A DNA stretch of 64,000 nucleotides. Source: Rectinema subterraneum (GTDB lineage: Bacteria; Spirochaetota; Spirochaetia; Treponematales; Rectinemataceae). The stretch spans positions 1-64,000 of the forward strand of contig WESA01000003.1 of the NCBI GenBank assembly GCA_009768935.1, in the 5' to 3' direction. Numbering within the stretch: the first letter of the stretch is position 1; every line of letters starts with the position of its first letter. Made by a program: the position numbers and the translations under genes. Below the pieces are notes generated by a model that worked only from the letters and a program-made list of their open reading frames with translations, was not told where the DNA came from and did not search any database. Of this stretch, positions 52,733 to 61,397 are shown one piece after another.

Positions 52733-55075
52733 ATGTTTACAGTATATCCTATGAATTCTGAAACCGCAAATGCAATTTGTGATGAACTTGCTTCATGGCT
52801 GAGCGAGAGAAGCGAGATTGCCTGGTCGACCAAACTCCCTGCTCGAGCACCTGATTTCGTTCCTTTGCCGCAGGATCTCGATCATGTGCTGTCTGAATCC
52901 CTCGCTGCGCGAGGGATTCATGCTCTGTATCGCCACCAGAAACGATCGTACGAGTTGGCTCGCGCAAAGCGGGATTTTATTGTAGTCACCCCGACCGCTT
53001 CGGGCAAAACACTGTGCTACAACCTCCCGGTGATGCAGACTTTGCTTGAGGAACCCGAGGGCAGGGCTCTCTATCTCTTTCCTACAAAAGCTCTCTCGCA
53101 GGACCAGCAAAGTGCGCTTGGCGAGATTATGCTTGCAGGGAGCATAGGGATGGCCATCAATACCTACGATGGCGACACCCCGACAGAGATACGCGCGAAA
53201 GCCCGGACCTCAGGTCGCATAATCATCTCGAATCCCGACATGCTGCACTCGGGCATCCTTCCCAATCATGCAAAGTGGGTCAAGTTTTTCTCGAATCTGA
53301 AATATGTTGTGGTCGATGAACTCCATGCCTATCGAGGAGTGTTTGGAAGCCACGTCGCCTCGGTGCTTCGCAGGCTCATCCGCATCGCAAAATTCTATGG
53401 TTCTGAGCCTGTGTTTATATTTTCATCAGCTACAATTGCAAATCCGCAGGAGCTGGCAGAGCGTTATATCGAGCGCGAAGTCGCACTGATTGAAGAGAGC
53501 GGCGCAGGCTCCGGAGAAAAGGTGCTGTTCTGCGTCAATCCGCCACTCGTGGACCCGGTACAGGGAATTAGACGCTCCAGCGCGCTCGAAGCGGAATCGG
53601 TCATGTTGTGGCTCTTGAAAAAAGGGGTGCGCACGATTCTGTTCTCGAGATCTCGTCTGCAAGTCGAACTGCTTTCAAGCTATTTAAACAAAAAGCTAGA
53701 AAATGCATATAACCGCAATTTCGGTCTGGTCGTAAAGCCGTATCGCTCAGGACTGCTTCCCTCCGAAAGGAGAGAAATTGAGAAAGGCTTGAGAGACGGG
53801 CGCATTCATGGGGTTGTTTCGACAAATGCGCTTGAGCTTGGAATTGATATCGGAGGCCTTGATGCTGCAGTAATAACAGGATATCCAGGGAGCATTGCCT
53901 CATTCTGGCAGCAGGCAGGAAGGGCAGGGCGGGGGCTGGGGGTGTCGCTTGCTGTATATATTTCTTCTTCAGCTCCGCTGGATCAGTATTTTGCAGCTCA
54001 TCCGGAATATTTTCTTTCCAGGGCGCCAGAGCACGCTCACATCGATGCGTATAACCCCTATATCTTTACGGATCATCTGAAATGTGCCGCGTTCGAGCTG
54101 CCCTTTGCTGAAAGCGAGCCGTTTTCGCCAGATCCTTCGAACCAGAAAGCGGCAGAGCTCACAAAGGAAGCATTGGATTATCTCGAAGAAGAAGGCATTG
54201 TGCGGCATACGGCCGGCCGCTATTTCTGGTCCGCAGAAGGTTACCCGGGAGAAAAGATATCGCTTCGTTCAGCAACAACAGAAAATGTTGTAATTGTGGA
54301 TGCTACGAATGGAAGGCACGATGTCATTGGCGAGATGGACAGGCCCAGTGCAAAAGAGTTGCTTTTCGACAAAGCGGTGTATATCCATTTGGGGACTCAG
54401 TATCAAGTAAAATCGCTCGATCTCGAAAAGCGCGTATGCTTGGTCGAGCGAAGCGATGTGGATTACTGGACCGATTCCATAGTAAAACGCGACATAGAAG
54501 TGCTGACCATCGATTCGCAGGCCGAGCATTCGGAATGCACAATGATGCTTGGGGACATTCTTGTCCGGAGCCAGGTCGAGAAATACAAAAAATTGCGCTT
54601 CAATACTCACGAGAATATTGGATACGGCGAAATCTGGCTTCCTCCTGATGAAATGCAAACACGATCACTCATAATCACGATCGCTCAGGAAAGCGAAAGC
54701 GGGAAGCTCCTTGGGGCGCTTGTTCCCGAGAAAGCAGATGCAGTTCTGAGCGGAGTTGCCAGGCTCATGCGTCAGTTAGCGCCTGCATCGGTACTATGCG
54801 ATGTGCATGATATTGGCGTGGCCTCGCGCGCGCGGGACCTTTTTTTCAAGAACCCGGCTTTGTATTTCTATGACATGTATCCCGGTGGAACGGGGATTGC
54901 TGAAGCGCTGTACGCAAATGTTCAGGAAATATTCGCTGCTGCGCTCGAGCGCCTTGGCAATTGCTCCTGCAAGGCTGGATGTCCCTCATGCATAGGCGTG
55001 GAATCCGCGGACAAGGACAGCAAGGCTATTTCATTGCAGTTTCTGAAGCTTTTGCAGGGCGCATGCGCGAAATAG
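52733..55075 (+). CDS. mrfA: MrfA/YprA-like DEAD/DEAH helicase with DUF1998 domain
   Basis: This 780-residue superfamily 2 helicase has motif I TPTASGKT, motif Ia PTKALSQDQ, the DELH box (VVVDELHAYRG), SSAT and QQAGRAGRG. The C-terminal DUF1998 region ends with four cysteines in GNCSCKAGCPSC, the zinc site of MrfA. In Bacillus subtilis MrfA (YprA) works with the exonuclease MrfB in mitomycin C lesion repair, and an MrfB-like gene follows here. The start is uncertain: ATG 52733 or ATG 52751, neither with a clear ribosome-binding site. The symbol depends on the conserved pair. Confidence 0.88.
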   Translation: MFTVYPMNSETANAICDELASWLSERSEIAWSTKLPARAPDFVPLPQDLDHVLSESLAARGIHALYRHQKRSYELARAKRDFIVVTPTASGKTLCYNLPVMQTLLEEPEGRALYLFPTKALSQDQQSALGEIMLAGSIGMAINTYDGDTPTEIRAKARTSGRIIISNPDMLHSGILPNHAKWVKFFSNLKYVVVDELHAYRGVFGSHVASVLRRLIRIAKFYGSEPVFIFSSATIANPQELAERYIEREVALIEESGAGSGEKVLFCVNPPLVDPVQGIRRSSALEAESVMLWLLKKGVRTILFSRSRLQVELLSSYLNKKLENAYNRNFGLVVKPYRSGLLPSERREIEKGLRDGRIHGVVSTNALELGIDIGGLDAAVITGYPGSIASFWQQAGRAGRGLGVSLAVYISSSAPLDQYFAAHPEYFLSRAPEHAHIDAYNPYIFTDHLKCAAFELPFAESEPFSPDPSNQKAAELTKEALDYLEEEGIVRHTAGRYFWSAEGYPGEKISLRSATTENVVIVDATNGRHDVIGEMDRPSAKELLFDKAVYIHLGTQYQVKSLDLEKRVCLVERSDVDYWTDSIVKRDIEVLTIDSQAEHSECTMMLGDILVRSQVEKYKKLRFNTHENIGYGEIWLPPDEMQTRSLIITIAQESESGKLLGALVPEKADAVLSGVARLMRQLAPASVLCDVHDIGVASRARDLFFKNPALYFYDMYPGGTGIAEALYANVQEIFAAALERLGNCSCKAGCPSCIGVESADKDSKAISLQFLKLLQGACAK

Positions 55076-55106
55076 AGAATTCGAGCTGGTTTCAGGAGAG
55101 CTGACA

Positions 55107-56357
55107 ATGAATCTCAAGGAAAGGCTCGCGCTGATAAAGAACGAGAAAACAAAGCTGAAGCCTTCCGCGCCTCGAAAACGGTTTATCCCTGAGGGCTGGC
55201 AAGAGATAGCACCGCTCGTATGGGCAAGAGAAGTCTCGCGGCCTTTCCGTCAGGTGCCGGAAACGCTTTCGCCGAGTATAATGAGGCCCCTTGTACCTGC
55301 ATATGATGAAGCAATGCATGTGGAGCCTGGCTCTGTCCCTGCCGGATATATCGCATTTTTCGATCTGGAGACGACAGGTCTTTCGGGCGGAGCAGGAACA
55401 ATTGCTTTTCTTTGCACAACTGCGACATTTGAGGGATCATCACTGTTCCTCAAACAAATATACCTTGAAGACTATCCAGGAGAACCGGAGTTTCTTAAGA
55501 AGGTGATCGAGAATTTGTCTGCTGCGAAATGGATTGCAAGCTATAATGGAACAGCCTTCGATATACCCCTTTTGCAAGTCCGATGCGTGCTCAACAGGAT
55601 AGCGATGCCGCAGCTGCGACATATCGACTTGCTTCATGATTGTCGGCGATTCTGGGGCAGAAGCGTGCAATCCTGCGCCCTTCAGTCGATGGAAGCGTTT
55701 CTCCTTGGGAAAGAGCGCGAATCCGACATTCCGGGTGCTCTTGTTCCAAAGGTCTGGCTTGATCTCGTGAAATCAGAGCTGCCGAGCGAAGAACAGAAGG
55801 CCTTGATGGTGCTTGTGTGGAAACATAATCTGGAGGATGTCGTTTCACTTGCTGAACTCTTTCTGCTGGCCGAAATGGCTTACCGGGACCCAGTGAGCGG
55901 AGTAGCGCGATATGCTATAGATCCTGCAGCAATCGCAAGCCGGCTTCTTAAGACAGGTCGTACTGAAGAAGCTCGGAAGCTATTGCTGATGGTGCGCGAT
56001 CAGAATTCCGCTCTGGACTGTCAGGGTGAAAAACGCATGAGAGCGCTTCGGGTTCTGGCTTCCTTGGCCAGGCGCGAAAAGAATCACCGACTTTTTGCCG
56101 AGACAATTCTGGCTATGGACAATTCAGCATACGGTTGTGTTGCGAAAGCAAAACTCTTCGAACATGTGTACAAAGATCCGCAAGCAGCGCTTGAATGGGC
56201 AAAAAGCGCGCGCGAAATTCTGGCTAGCCAAAAAGAATTATCAAAAGAATTGTGGGAAGGGCAGGAACCCCGCCAATTGCCATACCTCACAATCGAATCA
56301 TTGCAGCATCGCATTGCTCGCCTGGAACGGAAGGCTGCAAAACAAAAAGGCCTCTGA
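55107..56357 (+). CDS. mrfB: MrfB/YprB-like RNase H-fold exonuclease
   Basis: A 416-residue protein with a DEDDh-type exonuclease domain (about 75-260): Asp86 and Glu88 in FFDLETTGLSGG, Asp152 in YNGTAFDIPLL, and His240 with Asp244 in WKHNLEDVVSLAEL. The C-terminal 150 residues are TPR-like helices. This matches B. subtilis MrfB, the metal-dependent nuclease partner of MrfA. It lies 31 bases after the helicase gene, and GGAG lies eight bases before its ATG. A DNA crosslink or adduct repair role is inferred from that pairing. Confidence 0.85.
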   Translation: MNLKERLALIKNEKTKLKPSAPRKRFIPEGWQEIAPLVWAREVSRPFRQVPETLSPSIMRPLVPAYDEAMHVEPGSVPAGYIAFFDLETTGLSGGAGTIAFLCTTATFEGSSLFLKQIYLEDYPGEPEFLKKVIENLSAAKWIASYNGTAFDIPLLQVRCVLNRIAMPQLRHIDLLHDCRRFWGRSVQSCALQSMEAFLLGKERESDIPGALVPKVWLDLVKSELPSEEQKALMVLVWKHNLEDVVSLAELFLLAEMAYRDPVSGVARYAIDPAAIASRLLKTGRTEEARKLLLMVRDQNSALDCQGEKRMRALRVLASLARREKNHRLFAETILAMDNSAYGCVAKAKLFEHVYKDPQAALEWAKSAREILASQKELSKELWEGQEPRQLPYLTIESLQHRIARLERKAAKQKGL

Positions 56358-56401
56358 TCGCATGCAGGTATCGAAAGAGCGCGATCCTGGCGGCCATGAC
56401 T

Positions 56402-57469
56402 CTATGCAGAAGGCGGATTTGTTGTCTGCAGGGTGTCCCCAAGCTGTCCGCATGCGCCCATGACGCCTCGCCCGCGGCTCATCCTCTGCACCGTCACAAT
56501 TCCTTTTCGCTCAAGGATTTCAGAAAAAATGCGCATCTGCCGCGGGCTCGGCTGTTCGAATGGCATACCTTGAATGGGGTTCCATGCAATCAGATTTACC
56601 TGCGCCTTGAGCGGGGTTATCCAGGCGGCGAGCGCCTCCGCATCCGTTTCCGAAGCATTCATGTTGCCAATGAGCACGACCTCGAGCGTAATGCGGTCGC
56701 GAGTAGCTTGCTGGAATTGCAGGAGCGCCGATTTGAGCTCGTCGAGCGGCCAGGTTTTGTTGACAGGCATAAGTCTTGTGCGCAGATTGGGCTCTGCGGA
56801 AGTGAGCGAAATCGCCAGGCGTATTTTGGGCCCGCTTTGGGCGATATCGAGGATACCCGGAATTATGCCACTCGTCGAAATAGTAATCTTGCGCAAGGAC
56901 ATTCCTATGCCTTCCGGACTCGATAGCACCACGATTGCTTTTCGCACATTTTCGAGATTCAGAAGCGGCTCCCCCATCCCCATGAAAACAACATTGGAAA
57001 TGAACCCGCGCCTGTCACGCAAAAAATGGAATTGCTCGATTATCTCATCTGGCCCCAGATTTCGCAAAAAGCCAAGCGTGCCGGTCTTGCAGAACGCACA
57101 ACCCATCGGGCAGCCTACCTGGCTGGAAAGACAGGCGGTCTTTCGGCCTTCGATATCTTCGAGCAGCACACATTCAACAGCTGCACCGTCCCGCAGACGA
57201 ATCTGGAGTTTCAATGAACCATCTTCGTCGATGAGCTCTTTTTCTATGCTCGACGATCGCACCTGTCCGCCATAGAGCCCGGACAGGCGTTCTCTCAGGC
57301 TTTGCGGCAGATTCGTCATTGCATCGAACGATGCAATTCCTTTGGAGAACCATTCATAGACCTGCCGGGCTCGGTAGGGGGGCTGGTCCGGCAAAAGAGC
57401 GGCCGTTTCCGCAAGGGAAAGGCCGCTCGGATACACTTTCATATGATTGCTCAAAGCAGGACCGCTCAT
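56402..57469 (-). CDS. rlmN: 23S rRNA (adenine2503-C2)/tRNA methyltransferase RlmN
   Basis: This 355-residue radical SAM methyltransferase has the cluster motif Cys120-x3-Cys124-x2-Cys127 (CPMGCAFC) and the methyl-carrying Cys340 in MGACGQL. GEPLLN and SLTSAEPNLR segments are typical of RlmN. It methylates A2503 of 23S rRNA and A37 of some tRNAs. The start overlaps the stop of the TPR gene by four bases (ATGA), so it is coupled to it. It converges with the MrfB-like gene across 44 bases. Confidence 0.96.
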   Translation of the reverse strand: MSGPALSNHMKVYPSGLSLAETAALLPDQPPYRARQVYEWFSKGIASFDAMTNLPQSLRERLSGLYGGQVRSSSIEKELIDEDGSLKLQIRLRDGAAVECVLLEDIEGRKTACLSSQVGCPMGCAFCKTGTLGFLRNLGPDEIIEQFHFLRDRRGFISNVVFMGMGEPLLNLENVRKAIVVLSSPEGIGMSLRKITISTSGIIPGILDIAQSGPKIRLAISLTSAEPNLRTRLMPVNKTWPLDELKSALLQFQQATRDRITLEVVLIGNMNASETDAEALAAWITPLKAQVNLIAWNPIQGMPFEQPSPRQMRIFSEILERKGIVTVQRMSRGRGVMGACGQLGDTLQTTNPPSA

Positions 57470-58611
57470 GCCTTTCCTGTAAGTTTGGCCAGCGCTTCCT
57501 GGATAATCGGGTTCTTGATCCCCATATGCTGGAATTCAGTGAGCACATCGATTGCCTGCTGACGCTGATTGTTCATGAGATATGTCTGGGCAAGTTCGAT
57601 ATAAATCCGGTAATTCTTGGGATCATTCTGCAGAAGCGAGCGAAGGCTCGCGATTGCTTCTTCATATTTGCCTTGCTGGCGCGCAATTACTGCAAGCCCG
57701 AGCACCGCGTAGATGTCGAATTCGATGTTGAGTGCATTCTGGTAGTACTCGACTGCTTTATCGTAATCGCCCATGTTGCGGTAGGCGTCGCCTGCGCGGG
57801 TAAGAATGACCTTGTTCTTTGGGTCTTTTTCAAGGATCTTGTTCCAGTAGACAAGCGACATGTTCTGCTTGCCCACGCCTCGATAGCAGTCGGCGATTCC
57901 AAACAGGGCATAGAAATTTTCTGGTTCTTTTTCCAGCGCTTTTTCGAAATAAGGGATGCCCTTGTCGAAGTGCTTGAGTTTGCGATAGCAGTTGCCGATT
58001 GCGGTGAGTACCCGAATATCGACATTGTCCCCTTCGAGCTCGACCATGCGCTGCCAGTATGAGAGGGCTTCTTTGTATTCCTTGAAGTCATAATGAAGAT
58101 GGCCAAGTCCGATAAGCGCGTAGTGATTGTCCGGGTTTAGTTCGAGCACACGGTGATAGATGGCCTTGGATTTTCTGAAATCATGCACTTTGCGGTAGGC
58201 ATCGGCAACGCGCGTGAGCACAGTAATGTTGGTGTTGTCATGCAGGAGGTACTGCTCCCAGATTTCGATGGCTTTCTGGAACTGGTTGAGCGCTTTGTAG
58301 CAATCGGCAAGTCCGAAAAGCGCGTAGCTGTTGCCGGGATGGAATACAAGGCATCGCCGGTAGTAGTCGGCAGCTTCCTTGAAACGACCTTGCTTCCGCG
58401 CAGAATCGCCCATTCCGACGAGTGCATAGTTGTTTTCCTTGTCTTTTTCAAGGATCTGTATAAAACATTCTACTGCTTCGTCAAAACGGTTCTCTTTGAG
58501 CAGCTGGTAGCCTTTCTTGGAAGTTTCGGCTATTTCGGTGTTTTCTGACTGGATTTCTTCAGGCACTTCGAAAAAATCGTCATTGTAGGGTAAAGACGGC
58601 ATATCACTCAT
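57466..58611 (-). CDS. Tetratricopeptide repeat protein
   Basis: A 381-residue protein made almost wholly of TPR units, about nine from residue 30 to 370, each with patterns such as YALVGMGD and FEKALEKEPENFYALFGIADC. There is no signal peptide, so it is cytoplasmic and probably a protein-interaction scaffold. The acidic N-terminus (about 1-28) is not repeat sequence. It has GAGG seven bases upstream and a good promoter at 58708-58736, and heads a unit with rlmN. The partner is unknown. Confidence 0.9.
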   Translation of the reverse strand: MSDMPSLPYNDDFFEVPEEIQSENTEIAETSKKGYQLLKENRFDEAVECFIQILEKDKENNYALVGMGDSARKQGRFKEAADYYRRCLVFHPGNSYALFGLADCYKALNQFQKAIEIWEQYLLHDNTNITVLTRVADAYRKVHDFRKSKAIYHRVLELNPDNHYALIGLGHLHYDFKEYKEALSYWQRMVELEGDNVDIRVLTAIGNCYRKLKHFDKGIPYFEKALEKEPENFYALFGIADCYRGVGKQNMSLVYWNKILEKDPKNKVILTRAGDAYRNMGDYDKAVEYYQNALNIEFDIYAVLGLAVIARQQGKYEEAIASLRSLLQNDPKNYRIYIELAQTYLMNNQRQQAIDVLTEFQHMGIKNPIIQEALAKLTGKA

Positions 58612-58707
58612 GACTTTTACCTCATGGCGGAAAGTATTTTTACATATGGCTCATACAAGCCTGCATATTTATTACTTATTTCTTTCCGTCCTAATTCTAT
58701 ATGAAAT

Positions 58708-58736
58708 TATACTTGCTGAATCCAATTTGCGCAAGG
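58708..58736 (-). promoter_or_regulatory. Promoter of the TPR-rlmN operon
   Basis: On the minus strand TTGCGC (58736-58731), a 17-base spacer and a perfect TATAAT (58713-58708) predict a start near 58701 and an AT-rich leader of about 90 bases, unlike the leaderless genes of this window. Confidence 0.6.
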
Positions 58737-58761
58737 AACTGGCGCAAAATAAATTTGATAT

Positions 58762-59304
58762 TCAGGCTGGGCCTTTGCGATAAAATCGGACGGTCGAGCG
58801 GCCGAATATTCTTGTGTCTATGCTTTTCAGAGCCCCGACCTGTTCGGGCAGGCGGTCTTCGTGCGGAAAATGAATAAGGACGAGGCTTCCTTCATGGAGG
58901 CTGGCAGAGCAATCGAGCCGCTCCAGCAATTGAAGCTTGAATTTGTAATCGAACGGAGGATCAAGGAATACAATATCGAAAGCGGTTTTATTGCGCATAA
59001 TAAAAGTTTCCGCAGGCATTGCGCGACAGAAAAGCGGCGGCTCGGCGATAGTCGCATTCTGCAGCAAAACAGGGAATTTTTTTCTGTCTTTTTCAATGCA
59101 CACAACAGGCTTTGCGCCCCGGGATGCCGCCTCGAGCCCGATAATTCCGGAACCCGAAAAAAGATCGCAGAAGGAAAAACCGGTCAGGTCGCCAAGCACT
59201 GCAAATACCGATTCCCGCATCCGATCCATGGCTGGGCGGATTTTGAGATCGCCCTCAGGCATCTTGACAATTCGGCCGCTATACAGTCCTCCAGTGATGC
59301 GCAT
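58762..59304 (-). CDS. rsmD: 16S rRNA (guanine966-N2)-methyltransferase RsmD
   Basis: This 180-residue SAM-dependent methyltransferase begins MRITGGLYSGR and has the IRPAMDRMRESVF segment, the SAM-binding DLFSGSGIIGLEAASRG and the catalytic DPPF in VFLDPPFDY. It methylates G966 of 16S rRNA. ATG 59304 gives the family N-terminus; an in-frame TTG 59310 directly follows the smpB stop. It is the last gene of the FGE-smpB-rsmD unit. Confidence 0.93.
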   Translation of the reverse strand: MRITGGLYSGRIVKMPEGDLKIRPAMDRMRESVFAVLGDLTGFSFCDLFSGSGIIGLEAASRGAKPVVCIEKDRKKFPVLLQNATIAEPPLFCRAMPAETFIMRNKTAFDIVFLDPPFDYKFKLQLLERLDCSASLHEGSLVLIHFPHEDRLPEQVGALKSIDTRIFGRSTVRFYRKGPA

Positions 59305-59310
59305 CTGCAA

Positions 59311-59778
59311 TTACCAGTCTTTAAGCCTGAAATCGCGCCGGATTTCGCGATCGATGTCGCGGGCTTTTATATCCGCGCGCTTGTCGAATTCCTTTTTGCC
59401 GCGGCACAGGCCCAGCTCAAGTTTCACAAGGCCATGCTTTAAATATATGCTGAGCGGTACGAGCGTATAGCCTTTTTCCCGAACCCGGCGGTCGATACGC
59501 TTGATTTCCTGCCGATGGAGGAGAAGCTTTTTCGGGCGGTCCGGATCATGGCTGAACATGGAAGCCTGAGCATATTCCGCGATATGGAGGTTGTTGAGCC
59601 AGACTTCCTCGCCTTTTATTTCAGCAAATGAATCGCCGAAGCTTACGCGCCCTTCTTTAATCGATTTTACTTCGCTGCCCTGGAGCGCGATGCCGCATTC
59701 AATATTTTCCTCGATTTCATAATCGAAACGGGCGCGGCGATTCTGGGCGATTATTTTTATCGGAACCTGGGATCTCAT
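59311..59778 (-). CDS. smpB: SsrA-binding protein SmpB
   Basis: A 155-residue OB-fold protein that binds tmRNA for rescue of stalled ribosomes. Landmarks are IIAQNRRARFDYEI, GIALQGSEVKSIKEGRVSFGDSFA and RKLLLHR-type basic segment (KKLLLHRQEIKRI), with a basic C-terminal tail ending RLKDW. ATG 59778 overlaps the upstream stop (ATGA) and gives the standard length; an upstream start would add 34 unrelated residues. The tmRNA gene is not in this window. Confidence 0.95.
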   Translation of the reverse strand: MRSQVPIKIIAQNRRARFDYEIEENIECGIALQGSEVKSIKEGRVSFGDSFAEIKGEEVWLNNLHIAEYAQASMFSHDPDRPKKLLLHRQEIKRIDRRVREKGYTLVPLSIYLKHGLVKLELGLCRGKKEFDKRADIKARDIDREIRRDFRLKDW

Positions 59779-61328
59779 TTCTTTCTCAATGCAGGTCGGA
59801 ATCCGAGAAACTCGGAGCCATGGGCAGCAGGAACAGGCCCTCTGGAATCGATCGAAATCTGATCGGGGCTGTTCGCCCACGAGCCGCCCTTGACTGTTTT
59901 CTGGCTTATAGCGCCAATGAGTTCGTCAAAAGCTGAAGAGTCCTTCTGGATCCATGCATAGGGACGGAAACCATCAGAAGTCCATTCCCACACATTGCCA
60001 AAAAGATCTGAGAAGCTCAGGCTGTCAGTACCAGCAGAACCGACTGGCAATGGCCCCGTCGATGCATGGTTTTTGAATATGCCGAGAGAAGAAATGCTGC
60101 GCGAAGACACTGCAGCAGCAGCTTCCCACATGGCCTCTGTCGGCAAGACCACTTCATAGCCTGCTGGAGCCTGGCGATTCAGCCATTGGCAATAAGCATT
60201 GGCCGCGTACCAGGATACTCCTGTGATCGGTCGGTTATCTGCTGCAGCCAAATCGAAATCTTTCAGATACGAGCTGTCTGCAAGGCCTTTTTCGATAAGC
60301 ACAGCTTTATTCTCAGGCTTCCAGTCGGGATTTTCCGCAAGGAATCGAGCAAATTCGCGCTGTGTCACCTCGGTGGACGCAAGACCAAATTCAGGCAATG
60401 TGCTCTGGAATAAGGTTTTCGAGCCCTCGGGCGTGCTGCTGACAAGGTCGAGAAGTCCGCCTTTGAACATGATGAATGAATGAGGTCCAACGGATCGAAG
60501 TCCATTCGCTTGCAGAGGGTTTATGCGCAATGCTGCTGTTTCCTGCTTTAATGCGGCAGCGGCGTTCCTAATGGCATCGCTTGCTTTGTCGGGGATTGTC
60601 TCCATAACCATTGCGGCGCTGTTTTTGGACGAGGCAAGCATTCCTGCCAAGTTTCTTGCAGTGCAGAGTACGCCAAGCGGACTTCCGGCAGGCGCAGCAA
60701 TTGCGGTGCTGGCATACACGGTATCTCGCAAGGAAGCAGCATTCATGGAGAGACTTATTCCTGCTGCCAGAAGCGCATCGGAAAGAGCAGCGCGGTCGAT
60801 GTTCTGGATGGATGCCAGATCCCTTGAGGCTTCGGAAAGCGTCATGGGCAGCTGATAGATGGCGCTTGGCTTTCCGGATAGAGCCCAGCTAGCGAAATCC
60901 TTGAATGCTGGAAGCATAATCGCTTCTTGCGATTGAGGCTCAAGAGCGTAGCCAAGATGCACAGCTGGAGGAAAAATCAGAGTGGCAAAAATGCGGTTTG
61001 GAACCGTTGTTTGCAATACTTTCGAGGAAAACCCCTGCTTGCGGATTTCGATTTGATGGGGGCCTGGTTTTGCGTGCGCTCCATCTTGTGTATTCCCTGC
61101 GTATGCGCCATCTATATAGACTGCGGCTGCGTCCGGATGCCCGGAAAATTGCAGGCGCGCCCCTGGATGCGACAAACCGGGGTTTACGAGAAGAAAAAAG
61201 AGCACAACCAAAATGGCAATTGAATAGAGAACCGGGACATATACGCGGGGACGAACGCCCAGCACGGGTTTGAGTGTGACCTTGGCTTGCGCTATTTCTT
61301 GCTCGGTTATCTTGTCAGCGTCTTTCAT
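59775..61328 (-). CDS. Membrane-anchored PEGA plus FGE/SUMF1-like domain protein
   Basis: This 517-residue protein has an N-terminal cytoplasmic stretch, one membrane helix (about 30-50) and then a PEGA-like beta domain (about 55-115, AAAVYIDGAYAGNT). Residues about 300-515 are an FGE-sulfatase domain: TEVTQREFARFL, ITGVSWYAANAYCQWLN, LPTEAMWEAA, GNVWEWTSDG and GGSWANS. True formylglycine-generating enzymes need a C-terminal Cys pair, which I do not see, so it is more likely a binding or structural domain. It lacks a Shine-Dalgarno; a consensus promoter ends nine bases upstream. The stop overlaps smpB. Confidence 0.82.
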   Translation of the reverse strand: MKDADKITEQEIAQAKVTLKPVLGVRPRVYVPVLYSIAILVVLFFLLVNPGLSHPGARLQFSGHPDAAAVYIDGAYAGNTQDGAHAKPGPHQIEIRKQGFSSKVLQTTVPNRIFATLIFPPAVHLGYALEPQSQEAIMLPAFKDFASWALSGKPSAIYQLPMTLSEASRDLASIQNIDRAALSDALLAAGISLSMNAASLRDTVYASTAIAAPAGSPLGVLCTARNLAGMLASSKNSAAMVMETIPDKASDAIRNAAAALKQETAALRINPLQANGLRSVGPHSFIMFKGGLLDLVSSTPEGSKTLFQSTLPEFGLASTEVTQREFARFLAENPDWKPENKAVLIEKGLADSSYLKDFDLAAADNRPITGVSWYAANAYCQWLNRQAPAGYEVVLPTEAMWEAAAAVSSRSISSLGIFKNHASTGPLPVGSAGTDSLSFSDLFGNVWEWTSDGFRPYAWIQKDSSAFDELIGAISQKTVKGGSWANSPDQISIDSRGPVPAAHGSEFLGFRPALRKK

Positions 61329-61337
61329 TGCAAAAGA

Positions 61338-61366
61338 AGCCTAGCCGAAGGGCACCGTCTTGTCAA
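61338..61366 (-). promoter_or_regulatory. Promoter of FGE-smpB-rsmD (leaderless type)
   Basis: On the minus strand TTGACA (61366-61361), a 17-base spacer and TAGGCT (61343-61338) end nine bases before ATG 61328. The hexamers are identical to those before the 9211 gene. The -35 overlaps that of the divergent lepB promoter. Confidence 0.65.
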
Positions 61367-61388
61367 CGATATGCGCTCATGATAGCCT
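61360..61388 (+). promoter_or_regulatory. Promoter of lepB (leaderless type)
   Basis: TTGTCA (61360-61365), a 17-base spacer and TAGCCT (61383-61388) end nine bases before ATG 61398, with no Shine-Dalgarno. The -35 shares five bases (61361-61365) with the opposite-strand TTGACA, so the two polymerases should compete. Confidence 0.6.
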
Positions 61389-61397
61389 GATATCGCC

